Counted from the stretch's first letter, positions 1-9,283 are shown. The stretch: DNA of 33,937 nt from CAYWMP01 sp964459445 (GCA_964459445.1 CAYWMP010000048.1:1-33937), one strand, 5' to 3'. Notes: generated from the letters alone by a model not told the origin. Made by a program: numbers and translations.

Positions 1-2
1 TG

Positions 3-1085
3 GATCAGGGGAGGAAGATGACTTATATTCGGATCTACTCCGGATCCGTTAAGGCGGGGGGTACTGTTTACAATCCTGCCAAAAACGTACGGGAGAAAAT
101 CGCGCGACTCCTGAAAATGCACTCCAATAAAAGGGAACGGGTGAATCATGCATCGGCCGGGGAGATCCTTGCCACCATGGGCCTCAAGTTGACCACAACC
201 GGAGACACACTTTGCGTTGAGGACCAACCTATCCTGCTAGAACCCATTCAATTCAATGAACCCGTCATTTCCGTTGCCGTTGAACCGAAGCGTGTTCAGG
301 ATCAAGACAAACTCATGGATGTCCTTGCCAAGCTCGGAGACGAAGACCCCACCTTCAAATTTAAGATCGATGAAGAAACAGGCCAAACTATCATATCAGG
401 GATGGGCGAACTCCATCTTGAAATCATCGTCGGAAGGATAAAGCGGGAATTCTTCGTGGAAACGAACCAGGGCAAACCCCAGGTCGTCTTCAGGGAAACG
501 ATTTCAAAGGAAGTGCGGCACGAGGAGGTTTTTCAAAAGGAATTGGGCGGCCAGCAGCATTTTGCAGGTGTGAAGGTGGCAGTTCGTCCGCTTTCCAGAG
601 GGTCCGGAAATCGGTTCGCCGACCAGTGTGAACATCCGGATCTCCCCGAAGAGTATCTGGATGCCGTCAGAGAAGGTATCGAAGAATCGACAACGAGCGG
701 CGCCTTCATGGGATATCCTGTCATCGATGTGGAAACCGCCCTCAAGGGGGTGCAAATAAGCGAGATGCATTCAGATGCCATGGCCTTCAAGGTCGCAGCC
801 ACCATGGCATTTCAAAAGGCCTGCCAAAACGCCGACCCCATTCTTCTCGAGCCCATTATGGTAGCCGAGGTTCTGATTCCTGAAGAATTCATGGGTGAAG
901 TCATCGGTGATCTCAATAGCAGACAGGGTAAAGTTGAACAAATCGCCAGCAAAGGACCAGTTCAAGTGGTGACTGCAAAGGTTCCTCTCTCAAAGATGTT
1001 CGGGTATTCCACCTCCCTTCGCTCCGTAACACAGGGCCGTGGTACCTTCACCATGCAATTCAGCCATTATGATAGGGTTGATTGA
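3..1085 (+). CDS. fusA: Elongation factor G-type GTPase, C-terminal part (5' end outside window)
   Basis: This is the C-terminal ~360 residues of an EF-G family ribosomal translocase. The frame is open from base 3, so the start codon and GTPase domain lie left of the window; the Met at base 18 is internal. The visible part begins in domain II (VKAGGTVYNPAKN) and runs through domains III (GDEDPTFKFKIDEETGQT, GMGELHLEI), IV and V (EEFMGEVIGDLNSRQGKVE, FGYSTSLRSVTQGRGTFTM). In domain IV the usual GGRGQFG-like segment is replaced by KELGGQQHFAGV followed by PLSRGSGNRF. That suggests an EF-G paralogue (FusA2/spdEFG-like), but this is inference from memory of the family. It is not obviously linked to the redox genes that follow after a 480-bp gap. 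Confidence 0.93.
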   Translation, partial: DQGRKMTYIRIYSGSVKAGGTVYNPAKNVREKIARLLKMHSNKRERVNHASAGEILATMGLKLTTTGDTLCVEDQPILLEPIQFNEPVISVAVEPKRVQDQDKLMDVLAKLGDEDPTFKFKIDEETGQTIISGMGELHLEIIVGRIKREFFVETNQGKPQVVFRETISKEVRHEEVFQKELGGQQHFAGVKVAVRPLSRGSGNRFADQCEHPDLPEEYLDAVREGIEESTTSGAFMGYPVIDVETALKGVQISEMHSDAMAFKVAATMAFQKACQNADPILLEPIMVAEVLIPEEFMGEVIGDLNSRQGKVEQIASKGPVQVVTAKVPLSKMFGYSTSLRSVTQGRGTFTMQFSHYDRVD

Positions 1086-1565
1086 GAACATAGCTTCCTC
1101 ACCTTTTCCAATCTTCCCCAGCCCACCTTATATCAATCATGATATATATAAATACCTGATTTAAAAGCACAAAACTGCTTGACATCAAATATACTATATT
1201 GCTTTAATAGGATTCGTTTCTTATCGATCTCCTCCATGTACAAACCCCAGCTTTTCAACCATCCGAGCGAGGGGGACAAAGTCATTTCGAAAGGTCTCTC
1301 TGAGGGCTTTAGCCTTTCAGGGATCTCTTAGTCATCTCAAACAATTTGCATCTCTTCTCATCTTTTGAAGCGTATTTTTTGGTTCACTTAAATTAACTTT
1401 CAAGCTCCAACTTTTTGAATCATCTAAGCCGCTTTCATTTCGTTAAGTTTCCAATTTAACTAATAGCCAAACATTGAAGGTAGACTGACTGATCACTTCA
1501 GTAAGACGAACACCCATTTGTTGCTGCTTGCTCGGCAACAGAAACCCAATAAGAAAGGAGGCGCC
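1086..1565. other. 480-bp AT-rich intergenic region upstream of formate dehydrogenase
   Basis: No convincing gene is seen. The first part is very AT-rich (ATATATATAAATA around 1142). A possible promoter lies at 1179-1208. A hairpin at 1298-1322 (CTCTG/CAGGG outer pairs around AGGGCT-TT-AGCCTT) would sit in the transcript leader. The long distance from promoter to start codon would leave a leader of over 300 nt. I do not recognise a known riboswitch in it. Confidence 0.4.
1179..1208 (+). promoter_or_regulatory. Possible sigma70 promoter upstream of formate dehydrogenase
   Basis: A perfect -35 box TTGACA (1179-1184) is followed after 18 bp by TTTAAT (1203-1208). The -10 box matches the consensus only moderately, and the site is about 360 bp from the start codon, so it is tentative. 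Confidence 0.3.
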
Positions 1566-4500
1566 ATGAAGGTAACGCGTCGTGATTTTTTCAAGATCAC
1601 GGGTGCTTCTGCGGCGGGAGCGGCGGTCCTTGGGCTTGGGCTTGACTTAAAACCCGTCAAGTCCTACGCAAAGACCCTCAAAATCCGCTTTGCAAAAGAG
1701 ACGACGAGTATATGTCCTTACTGTGCCGTCGGTTGCGGTGTGATCGTTCACACGGGAAAAGTCGGAGCCGGTAAGATCATTAATATCGAAGGAGACCCGG
1801 ATCACCCCATCAACGAAGGCGCGCTCTGCGCCAAGGGAGCGGGCCTGAGTCAGATGGCCAATAATGAGAATCGCGTCATCACGCCATTGTACCGCAAACC
1901 CTATAGCAATGACTGGATGGAAATATCCTGGGATCAAGCCCTCTTGATGATCGCGAAAAGGATCAAAAAGAGCCGGGATGAAAGCTTCGCCCACAAGAAC
2001 GACAAGGGACAGGTGGTTAACCGAACCGACGGGATCGCAGAAGTCGGCAGCGCCGCCCTCGACAATGAGGAGTGTTGGGCAATTCAGGCCATGATGAGGG
2101 CTCTGGGGCTCGTGTATATCGAGCACCAGGCCCGTATCTGACACAGCGCCACTGTTGCGGCTCTGGCAGAGTCGTTCGGACGCGGCGCAATGACCAATCA
2201 CTGGATCGATATTCGAAACAGTGACTGTATTCTGATCATGGGTTCCAATGCTGCTGAGAACCATCCCATTTCCTTTAAGTGGGTCACTGAGGCCATGCAG
2301 CTAGGCGCCAAGCTCATCAGCGTGGATCCCCGGTTTACCCGTACATCCGCCAAGGCGGACTATTATGCAGCCCTAAGGTCCGGAACCGATATCGCCTTCC
2401 TGGGTGGCATGATCAAATACATTATCGACAACAACAAATACTTCAAAGACTACGTGGCCGAATACACGAATGCCGCCTTTATCCTGAGTGACAAATACGA
2501 TTTCAAGGATGGGCTTTTTTCGGGATTCGATCCAAAGACCCGCAAATACAATAAGGGCATGTGGGCCTTTGAAAAGGATGCCAAGGGGAATCCGAAGAAG
2601 GACCGATCGCTGGAAGATCCCCGATGCGCGTTTCAACAGCTGAAAAAGCATTTCAGTAGATATGACATGGATACCGTGTCATCCATCACCGGAACACCTA
2701 AAGAAGATCTTCAAGCAATCTATGAGTACTACGCAGCCACAGGTCAAAGGGGCAAGGCCGGCACCATCATGTATGCTATGGGGTGGACCCAACACACCAC
2801 GGGCGTCCAGAACATCCGTACCATGGCCATCATTCAGTTGCTCCTTGGGAATATGGGCGTGGCCGGCGGCGGTGTCAATGCACTACGGGGTGAATCCAAT
2901 GTCCAGGGCTCGACGGATCACTGCATCCTCTTCCATATCTGGCCGGGCTATCTCAAAACGCCTAAGGCCACCCAGGCCACATTGGGTGCCTACAATAAGA
3001 AATACACACCCAAAACCAACGATCCCATGAGTGCAAACTGGTGGGGCAACTATCCCAAGTATTCAGTGAGCATGCTCAAATCTTTCTTTGGGGACAATGC
3101 CACAAAAGCTAACGATTTCGGATATAGCTGGATGCCAAAACTGGACGACGGCAAGACCTATTCCTGGCTCGATTTATTTGACGCCATGTACCAGGGAGAA
3201 TTTACCGGCTTTTTTGCCTGGGGACAAAATCCCGCGGGTTCTGGAGCCCATGCCAACAAAACCCGGAAGGCCCTTGCCAACCTGGATTGGATGGTCAATG
3301 TAAACATCTTCGACAATGAAACCGGGTCCTTCTGGAAAGGGCCGGGAATGAATCCCGGCAAAATCAAGACCGAGGTGTTCTTCCTTCCCTGCGCGGTTTC
3401 GGTTGAAAAAGAGGGTTCCATTACGAACAGCGGTCGATGGAGCCAGTGGCGGTATAAGGCAGCGGAACCGCCGGGTGTGGCAAAACCCGACGGCGACATC
3501 ATGACGGATCTCATGAAAAAGGTAAGATGGCTTTACAGAAAAGAAGTTAAGGCCGGAAAGCAATCGGTATTTCCGGAACCCATCCTCAACCTTAAATGGG
3601 ATTACACCACAAAGGGCCAATTCGATGCCCATAAGGTCGCAAAGGAGATCAACGGCTATTTCCAGAAGGCTGCCACAGTAAAAGGCAAATCCTTCAAGAA
3701 AGGGGATCTGGTGCCCAGTTTTGCCTTTCTCCAGGCCGACGGCTCCACCAGCAGCGGCAATTGGCTCTATTGCAACTCCTATACGAGCAAAGGGAATATG
3801 GCCGCAAGGAGAAAGAGGGAAAAGTCAGGCATCGGCCTGAATCTCGAATGGGCCTGGTGTTGGCCTGTCAACAGGCGCATCATCTACAACCGGGCCTCTG
3901 TGGATAAGTACGGGAAGGCGTGGGACCAAAAGCATCCGGTCATCCAATGGGATCCCGCGGCCAAGTCCGGAAAGGGCGGCTGGGTCGGCGATGTGCCCGA
4001 TGGCGGGTGGCCCCCCATGCTCAAGGCCGACGGCACCCCGAATCCCAAGACCAAGTATCCCTTCATCATGAAACCCGAAGGACATGCCCACGTCTTTGGC
4101 CCCGGAAGGGCGGACGGACCCTTCCCCGAGCACTATGAGCCTATCGAATGCCCGGTGGAAGAGAATCTCATGTCCGGTCAGCTCATCAACCCGACCGCAG
4201 CCAGATACGGTACCGATGCGGATATTTACAAGACCTGCGATCCCAGGTATCCCTTTGTGGCCACGACCTACAGGGTCACCGAACATTGGCAGACAGGGGT
4301 TCTGACCCGGTGGCAGCCCTGGCTCCTGGAAACTCAGCCCCAGCTCTTTGTCGAGATAAGTCGTGAACTTGCCGGGCTCAAGGGCATCAAGAATGGGGAA
4401 AAGGTCTTGGTGGAATCCGCCCGGGGCAAGGTCACGGCTGTGGCGATGGTGACCCAACGTTTTCGTCCCTTCAAAATCGGGGGCACCCTCGTTGAAGGAT

Positions 4501-4658
4501 GGAACGAGATTCATCAAGTGGGTCTCCCCTGGCATTTCGGATGGGTTCATCCCAAGGACGGTGGCGATTCAGCCAATCTGCTGACACCATCTGCGGGTGA
4601 TCCCAACACCAGGATACCTGAAACCAAGGCCTTTATGGTCAATATTAGAAAGGTTTAA
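1566..4658 (+). CDS. fdnG: Selenocysteine-containing formate dehydrogenase, catalytic (alpha) subunit, Tat-exported
   Basis: This is the catalytic subunit of a periplasmic formate dehydrogenase with a molybdenum or tungsten bis-pterin site. I start it at ATG 1566 behind AAGGAGG, because the protein then opens with a twin-arginine signal (MKVTRRDFFKITG). A [4Fe-4S] site follows: C50, C53, C57 and C88 (ICPYCAVGC ... LCAKG). The frame meets TGA at 2139-2141. The flanking protein sequence, EHQARI-Sec-HSATVAALAESFGRG, is the classical formate dehydrogenase active site, so the TGA is read as Sec192 and the gene continues to 4658 (1030 residues). The rest contains the molybdopterin oxidoreductase core and the C-terminal dinucleotide-binding domain (near PQLFVEISRELAGLKGI). 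A conventional annotation without Sec would split it into two ORFs. It sits 13 bp upstream of its electron-transfer subunit. No cytochrome b gamma subunit follows, which suggests a soluble FdhAB. Confidence 0.96.
2152..2169 (+). promoter_or_regulatory. Putative bacterial SECIS hairpin for formate dehydrogenase Sec192
   Basis: Sixteen bases after the TGA, CTGTTG (2152-2157) pairs with TGGCAG (2164-2169), including three G-U wobbles. The loop is CGGCTC, with G at its second position. Position and loop fit the bacterial SECIS pattern, in which SelB binds a short hairpin just downstream of UGA. The stem is weak, so the assignment rests mainly on the well-known Sec site. Confidence 0.55.
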
Positions 4659-4671
4659 AGGAGGTGATCTG

Positions 4672-5427
4672 ATGAGTGGAAAGGCATTCTTCATAGATGC
4701 GACTTTATGTACTGCATGCCGGGGCTGTCAGGTTGCCTGCAAACAGTGGAACCAACTGCCGGCGACAGACACCAAGAACTGGGGCAGCTACCAGAATCCG
4801 GAGGATCTGTCATTCTATACGTATAAGCTCGTCCGGTTTCAGGAAGAAATGGGGCCTGATAACAAACCACGGTGGTATTTCTTCCCTGACCAGTGCCGGC
4901 ATTGTGTCGAACCCCCGTGCCAGGAGGCTGCAGAGGACGATGCGCCGGGAGGGGTCATTATTGACGGCTCCACGGGCGCTGTTATCTATACCGACCTGTT
5001 GCGGAAGGCCAACGCCACGGATGTGATTGAATCTTGTCCTTTTAACGTTCCACGGGTGGATAGGTTGGCGGGTTATATCTCCAAGTGCACCATGTGCGTG
5101 GATAGGGTCCAGAGCGGACTTCTGCCGGCCTGCGTCAAGGTCTGCCCCACGGGCACCATGAACTTCGGGGATCGGGATGCCATGGTTTCACTGGCCAATA
5201 AGCGATTGGGTGAGGTGAAATCGCGATTTCCCAAAGCCCAAGTCACAGGCCTCGATGACCTGAGGTGCTTCTACCTGCTGGCTGATGCCCCAGAAAGGTA
5301 CTACCAGTTTGCCAGTGCCGATATTCCTCAACGACTGATGGATCGGAAGCTGGCCCTTAGAAAGATGGGTAAGTCTTTGAGAGACCTGTCAAGGGAATGG
5401 CGGTTCATGCAAAGACTGGTCGGCTAA
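4672..5427 (+). CDS. fdhB: Formate dehydrogenase iron-sulfur (beta) subunit
   Basis: This is a 251-residue ferredoxin-type electron-transfer subunit that takes electrons from the catalytic subunit through four [4Fe-4S] clusters. The cysteine groups are CTACRGCQVAC, CRHCVEPPC, the ESCPF Cys, CTMC, and LPACVKVCP near the C-terminal third, as in FdhB/FdnH/HybA-like proteins. There is no export signal; it would be co-exported with the Tat-bearing alpha subunit. It has no C-terminal membrane helix like that of E. coli FdnH, only a basic amphipathic tail (RKLALRKMGKSLRDL). That agrees with the soluble two-subunit enzymes of sulfate reducers. The start at 4672 is set by the near-perfect Shine-Dalgarno AAAGGAGGTGATC; a longer in-frame start at 4597 would overlap the alpha gene. 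A terminator follows at 5459. Confidence 0.93.
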   Translation: MSGKAFFIDATLCTACRGCQVACKQWNQLPATDTKNWGSYQNPEDLSFYTYKLVRFQEEMGPDNKPRWYFFPDQCRHCVEPPCQEAAEDDAPGGVIIDGSTGAVIYTDLLRKANATDVIESCPFNVPRVDRLAGYISKCTMCVDRVQSGLLPACVKVCPTGTMNFGDRDAMVSLANKRLGEVKSRFPKAQVTGLDDLRCFYLLADAPERYYQFASADIPQRLMDRKLALRKMGKSLRDLSREWRFMQRLVG

Positions 5428-5458
5428 GCAAACCCTTACAATCTTTAAAAGCGATGTC

Positions 5459-5488
5459 GGGGGCACATTTCTTTTTGTGCCCCCTTCC
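5459..5488 (+). terminator. Rho-independent-type terminator after fdhB
   Basis: GGGGGCACA (5459-5467) pairs perfectly with TGTGCCCCC (5476-5484) around a T-rich loop. The trailing T-run is short (TTCCATTT). It probably reduces readthrough into fdhE. Confidence 0.7.
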
Positions 5489-5589
5489 ATTTGTTCGCGG
5501 GACTACGCGCAAGAGAATGGTAGCGTCTTGATTGAGTAATACCTGAATTTTAATGAAATCCAAAATGATTCAAGGAGATTTGAAGATAC

Positions 5590-6420
5590 ATGTATGAAGA
5601 GCTATTAGGGCATATTGACCGTCTCATGGAACAGAGACCGATGAGTAAAAAGGCCCTTGCATCCTATCGCGAGCTGGCTGTTTTGATGAGAGATGCTCAA
5701 CCCAAGCCAAAGGCCGTTCTTCTTGATATAGAACTCAAAGATATAAAAATGCAAGAGGGCTTTCCCCTGTTTTCACGCCAAGATTTGCCCCTCGATTTCG
5801 ACACCCCAAGGGCGATTCTGGGGGTGTTTCTGGGGTATCTGTGTGAAACAGATCGAGAAGACCAAGCAGGTTTGAAAAAAGCAAAGGAAAAATGGGATCT
5901 GGTTTCCGATTGGTCCCTTGAGCTTTTCAAGGCATTGCTTGGGGAAGAGAGTGAGGCCCTGTCGAAGATCGCCGAAGAGGTTGATCTGCATCCAAAAACA
6001 CTGGTGTTCCTTGCACAATTGGCCCTCAAGCCATCGCTCCAGGCGCTTCGCGAATCAATTGGGGACAGACTGGAGAAGGAGGGCTGGAAAAACGGCTATT
6101 GTCCCGTGTGTGGGTCTCAACCCAATATGTCCTATTTTGACAAAAAGGGAGGAAGGTGTCTCCACTGTCAACTCTGTGGCGAAGATTGGCTCTTTCAAAG
6201 GCTTCAATGCCCCTTCTGTCAAAACCAGGAACACAAAACGCAAGGATATTTTGAGGCTGAGCAGGAAGAAGGTCTTCGCGTCGATTTCTGCCGAAAATGC
6301 CAACGATACCTCAAGGTCATTGACATGAGAGCCTTTGAAAAGGTCGCCCCGATGGATTTGGAAGACCTGGCCACCATGCATCTGGATATCCTGGCGGATG
6401 AGCAAGGGCTGAAAGGGTGA
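5590..6420 (+). CDS. fdhE: Formate dehydrogenase accessory protein FdhE
   Basis: This 276-residue cytoplasmic protein is required to make active formate dehydrogenase. In characterised systems FdhE binds the catalytic subunit before Tat export. The C-terminal half shows the family's rubredoxin-like metal motifs: CPVC at ~174, CLHCQLC, CPFC and CRKC, with the typical context GYCPVCGSQPNMSYF and RYLKVIDMR. The N-terminal half is helical and less conserved. The start at 5590 is preceded by AAGGAG at 5572-5577. It lies 160 bp downstream of fdhB beyond a terminator, so it may be expressed partly independently. The hydrogenase begins 146 bp further on. Confidence 0.92.
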   Translation: MYEELLGHIDRLMEQRPMSKKALASYRELAVLMRDAQPKPKAVLLDIELKDIKMQEGFPLFSRQDLPLDFDTPRAILGVFLGYLCETDREDQAGLKKAKEKWDLVSDWSLELFKALLGEESEALSKIAEEVDLHPKTLVFLAQLALKPSLQALRESIGDRLEKEGWKNGYCPVCGSQPNMSYFDKKGGRCLHCQLCGEDWLFQRLQCPFCQNQEHKTQGYFEAEQEEGLRVDFCRKCQRYLKVIDMRAFEKVAPMDLEDLATMHLDILADEQGLKG

Positions 6421-6481
6421 ATATACAAGCTGCCGGAAGACCTTGAAAACCTGAAAACTGCCGTTATCACTCAAAAAACGG

Positions 6482-6510
6482 TTGACAAACCAATGGGCTT
6501 TTAATATACG
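6482..6510 (+). promoter_or_regulatory. Sigma70-type promoter for the hydrogenase genes
   Basis: TTGACA (6482-6487) is separated by exactly 17 bp from TATACG (6505-6510). Transcription from here would start about 50 bp before the small-subunit ATG at 6567. This also argues against the longer in-frame start at 6519. Confidence 0.55.
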
Positions 6511-6566
6511 AAACCGATATGTTTTTCTGGAGTAGATCAACCTTTAACCAGCATCAGGAGGTGCCA

Positions 6567-7511
6567 ATGAAGGAGGATAAAGTTTTTTACGACAGATTAG
6601 CGGCAAAGGGGATCTCACGAAGAGACTTCATGAAATACTGTGGTTTTTTGACCGCAACGATGGGGCTCTCTTCTTCATTTGTCCCCAAGGTAGCGGAGGT
6701 TTTCGCAGCACCAAAGCAGCGTCCACCCGTGATTTATCTGCACTTTGCGGAGTGCACGGGATGTTCTGAGGCGGTTCTGAGGAGCATGTACCCATGGATT
6801 GACGAACTGGTGCTCGAAGTCCTTTCAATTGAATACCATGAAACGATTATGGCCGCGGCCGGCCACCAGGCAGAGGACGCTTTACATGCAGCCGTAAAGA
6901 AATACAACGGTAAGTTCATCTGCGTTGTTGAAGGCGCGGTCGCCACGAAGTACGACGGCGCCTATGGAAAAATCGGCGGCCGCACATTTCTGGAAATCGC
7001 TAACGATGTTTGCAGGAAAGCCGCTGGTGTAATCTCTATTGGCAACTGTGCCTGTTATGGCGGAATTCAGGCTGCCTCACCCAATCCCGGCGGATACAAG
7101 GGGGTTGGTGACGCGCTAGGCATCACAACGGTCAACGTTGCGGGCTGCCCACCCAATCCTATCAATTTTGTCGGCACTGTGGTCAACTACCTGCTCCTAG
7201 GCAAGCTGCCTGACCTGGATGATAACGGAAGACCGCTCTTTGCCTATGGGAAAACGATTCACGATCAATGTCCGAGAAGATCCCATTACGAGAACGACGA
7301 GTTTGTGGAAGTATTCGGTTCGGAAGAGGCCGCCATGGGGTATTGCCTCTACAAAGTGGGATGCAAGGGCCCCGACACCTACAACAATTGCCCCATCGTT
7401 AAATTTAACGAGGGTGGTGGGTGGCCCATTGGGGCAGGGCATCCCTGCATTGGCTGCAGCGAACCGGGGTTCTGGGACAAGATGACACCGTTCTTCGAGG
7501 CTTCGGAATAG
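6567..7511 (+). CDS. Periplasmic [NiFe] hydrogenase small subunit, Tat signal
   Basis: This is the electron-transfer subunit of a group 1 uptake [NiFe] hydrogenase, 314 residues. The N-terminus has a twin-arginine signal (ISRRDFMKYCG, Arg18-Arg19) with probable cleavage near FAAP (~48). The proximal cluster ligands start at ECTGC (C63, C66), followed by GNCACYGG and AGCPPNP. Distal cluster ligands lie in the HDQCPRR and GYCLYKVGCKG segments. The medial cluster segment NNCPIVKFN ... WPIGAGHPCIGC has three cysteines and keeps Pro in the WP position. That fits a [3Fe-4S] medial cluster as in standard [NiFe] enzymes rather than the [4Fe-4S] form of [NiFeSe] enzymes (inference). There is no C-terminal membrane anchor. 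The start is set by AGGAGG before 6567. The large subunit begins 57 bp downstream. Confidence 0.95.
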   Translation: MKEDKVFYDRLAAKGISRRDFMKYCGFLTATMGLSSSFVPKVAEVFAAPKQRPPVIYLHFAECTGCSEAVLRSMYPWIDELVLEVLSIEYHETIMAAAGHQAEDALHAAVKKYNGKFICVVEGAVATKYDGAYGKIGGRTFLEIANDVCRKAAGVISIGNCACYGGIQAASPNPGGYKGVGDALGITTVNVAGCPPNPINFVGTVVNYLLLGKLPDLDDNGRPLFAYGKTIHDQCPRRSHYENDEFVEVFGSEEAAMGYCLYKVGCKGPDTYNNCPIVKFNEGGGWPIGAGHPCIGCSEPGFWDKMTPFFEASE

Positions 7512-7568
7512 CCGAACATTTGATCTTGAATCAATATCCAACAACATAGGAAATAGAGAGGTGAAAAT

Positions 7569-9209
7569 ATGGCGAAGAAAATAACGATTGATCCGGTTAC
7601 AAGGATTGAAGGCCACCTGCGTATTGAAGTGGAAGTGGCAGGAGGCAAAGTCGTCAATGCCTGGAGCTCAGGTCAGATGTTCCGGGGTATTGAAATGATC
7701 TTGAGTGGTAGGGATCCTCGGGATGCGCCGCTGTTTGTGCAAAGATCCTGCGGGGTCTGAACGTATACCCATTATCTGTCCTCGGTGAGGGCAGTTGAAG
7801 ACGCAGTCGGCGTAAAAATCCCGCCGGTTGCCCGTATCATAAGAAATCTCTTGAGTGGGGCTCAATTCCAACATGACCACATCGTGCATTTCTATCACCT
7901 CCATGCCCTTGACTGGGTGGATGTGGTGAGCGCCCTCTCGGCCGATCCGAAAAAGACGGCCTCCCTTTCCGACAGCGTCAGCAATGCCCCCTGGGGAGGG
8001 GCCGTCTACTTCAAGAATGTCCAACAAAGACTTAAGACCTTTGTAGACAGCGGTCAACTCGGTCCCTTTGCCAATGCCTATTGGGGCCATTCCGCCTATA
8101 AGCTGCCTCCGGAAGCCAACCTCATGGCAACGGCCCATTATATTGAGGCCCTACGGCTCCAGGCCAAGGCGGCCAAGATGCATGCGATTTTTGGCGCAAA
8201 AAACCCGCATCTTCAGTCGCTGGCCGTGGGCGGCGTCACCTGTGTCAAGGACCTGACCCCTGATCGCATTGCGGAATTTCTCTATCTCTGGAAAGAGACC
8301 CAGGCCTTCATTGATAATGTTTACATTCCCGATCTGGTGGCAGTCGCTTCCTTTTATAAAGATTGGGGCGCCATTGGCGGCACCACCAATTTCCATGCCT
8401 GGGGTGAATTTCCTGAGGGCGACGATGAGCCCGATAGCCTCCTCATGCCCAGGGGCGTGATCTACAATCGTGATCTCGGTGGTGTTAAGATGGCCGATCA
8501 GTCCAAGGTCACGGAGCATGTGGCCCATGGCTGGTATAAGGGCAAAGAGGCCAAACACCCCTTTAGCGGCGAAACCAATCCTCAGCACGGCAAATACGAT
8601 ACCAACGGCAGGTATTCCTGGTTCAAGGCCCCTCGATATGAAGAGAAGTCCTGTGAAGTCGGGCCCCTTGCGAGGGTCCTGGTTGCCTATGCCAATGGAA
8701 GCAAGACTGTTCAGGAAATCGTAAACGCTACCCTGGCTAAACTGGATGTACCCGTGGCGGCCTTGTTCTCTACCCTTGGACGCACTGCCGCCCGCGGTCT
8801 TGAGACCGTGGTGATCGGCAAGGCCATGGAAGGTTGGGTGATGGAGCTGGTAGGCCACCTCAAGAAGGGTGACAACAGAACCTATGAGCCCTGGGAAATG
8901 CCCAAGAGCGGCATGGGTGTCGGCCTGAATGATGTCCCAAGGGGGTCCCTCGGTCATTGGATCCATATCGAAGATAAAAAGATCAAGAACTACCAGTATG
9001 TGGTTCCTTCCACCTGGAACCTTGGACCAAGGGATGCTAAGGGCGTACTTGGGCCGGTAGAGGAATCCCTTATCGGCACCCCCATAGCAGACCCCAAACG
9101 ACCATTGGAGGTCCTCCGAACGGTCCACTCCTTTGACCCCTGTATTGCTTGCGGCGTTCATGTCATAGATCCTGATTCGAACCAGGTCTATAAGATCAAA
9201 GCCCTGTAA
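7569..9209 (+). CDS. [NiFe] hydrogenase large subunit with in-frame UGA (Sec64) in the L1 motif
   Basis: This is the catalytic large subunit of the periplasmic hydrogenase, 546 residues if the TGA at 7758-7760 is decoded. The N-terminus ITIDPVTRIEGHLRIEVEV is diagnostic. The L1 motif, normally RxCGVCT, reads RSCGV-Sec-TYTHYLSSVRAVED, so Sec64 replaces the second, bridging active-site cysteine. The L2 motif DPCIACGVH near the C-terminus keeps both cysteines. The sequence ends 15 residues after that His (VIDPDSNQVYKIKAL), a tail normally removed by a HyaD/HybD-type endopeptidase, and one is encoded at 12699. No other stop occurs over ~480 codons after the TGA. A strong SECIS-like hairpin lies 23 nt downstream of it. 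A TGC-to-TGA mutation is the alternative, but the hairpin and the neighbouring Sec enzyme argue against it. The start at 7569 is preceded by GAGGTG. Confidence 0.93.
7776..7794 (+). promoter_or_regulatory. Putative bacterial SECIS hairpin for hydrogenase Sec64
   Basis: CTGTCCTC (7776-7783) pairs with GAGGGCAG (7787-7794) over eight bp (one G-U pair) around the loop GGT. The loop begins 24 nt after the TGA. A short loop starting with G at this distance is what SelB-dependent SECIS elements show. The hairpin lies within the conserved coding segment for LSSVRAV, so it satisfies protein and RNA constraints together. Confidence 0.75.
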
Positions 9210-9236
9210 GCGATACATAACACTTCGTTTGATTCG

Positions 9237-9283
9237 ATACCCCTCAGCTTTCCCTCAGAAGGGAACTGAGGGGTATCTTTCCT
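9237..9283 (+). terminator. Strong terminator after the hydrogenase large subunit
   Basis: ATACCCCTCAG (9237-9247) pairs perfectly with CTGAGGGGTAT (9266-9276). A second small hairpin (TTCCC/GGGAA) can form inside the loop. A pyrimidine-rich tract CTTTCCTTTC follows. Confidence 0.8.

Noticed and set aside
3825..4550. Minus-strand ORF of 241 codons opposite formate dehydrogenase
   Set aside because: Shadow frame; the plus-strand protein is unmistakable.
7758..7760. Reading the hydrogenase TGA as a true stop (pseudogene or two genes)
   Set aside because: Conservation continues immediately on both sides for ~480 codons, a SECIS-like hairpin follows, and a known Sec enzyme is next door. Read verification is still worthwhile.
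6567..9209. Classing the hydrogenase as a standard [NiFeSe] HysAB enzyme
   Set aside because: The usual Sec position in L2 is Cys here, and the small-subunit medial-cluster segment looks like ordinary [NiFe] enzymes.
8151..9218. Long minus-strand ORF (355 codons) opposite the hydrogenase large subunit
   Set aside because: It is the antisense of a strongly conserved coding region and has no family features or ribosome site.
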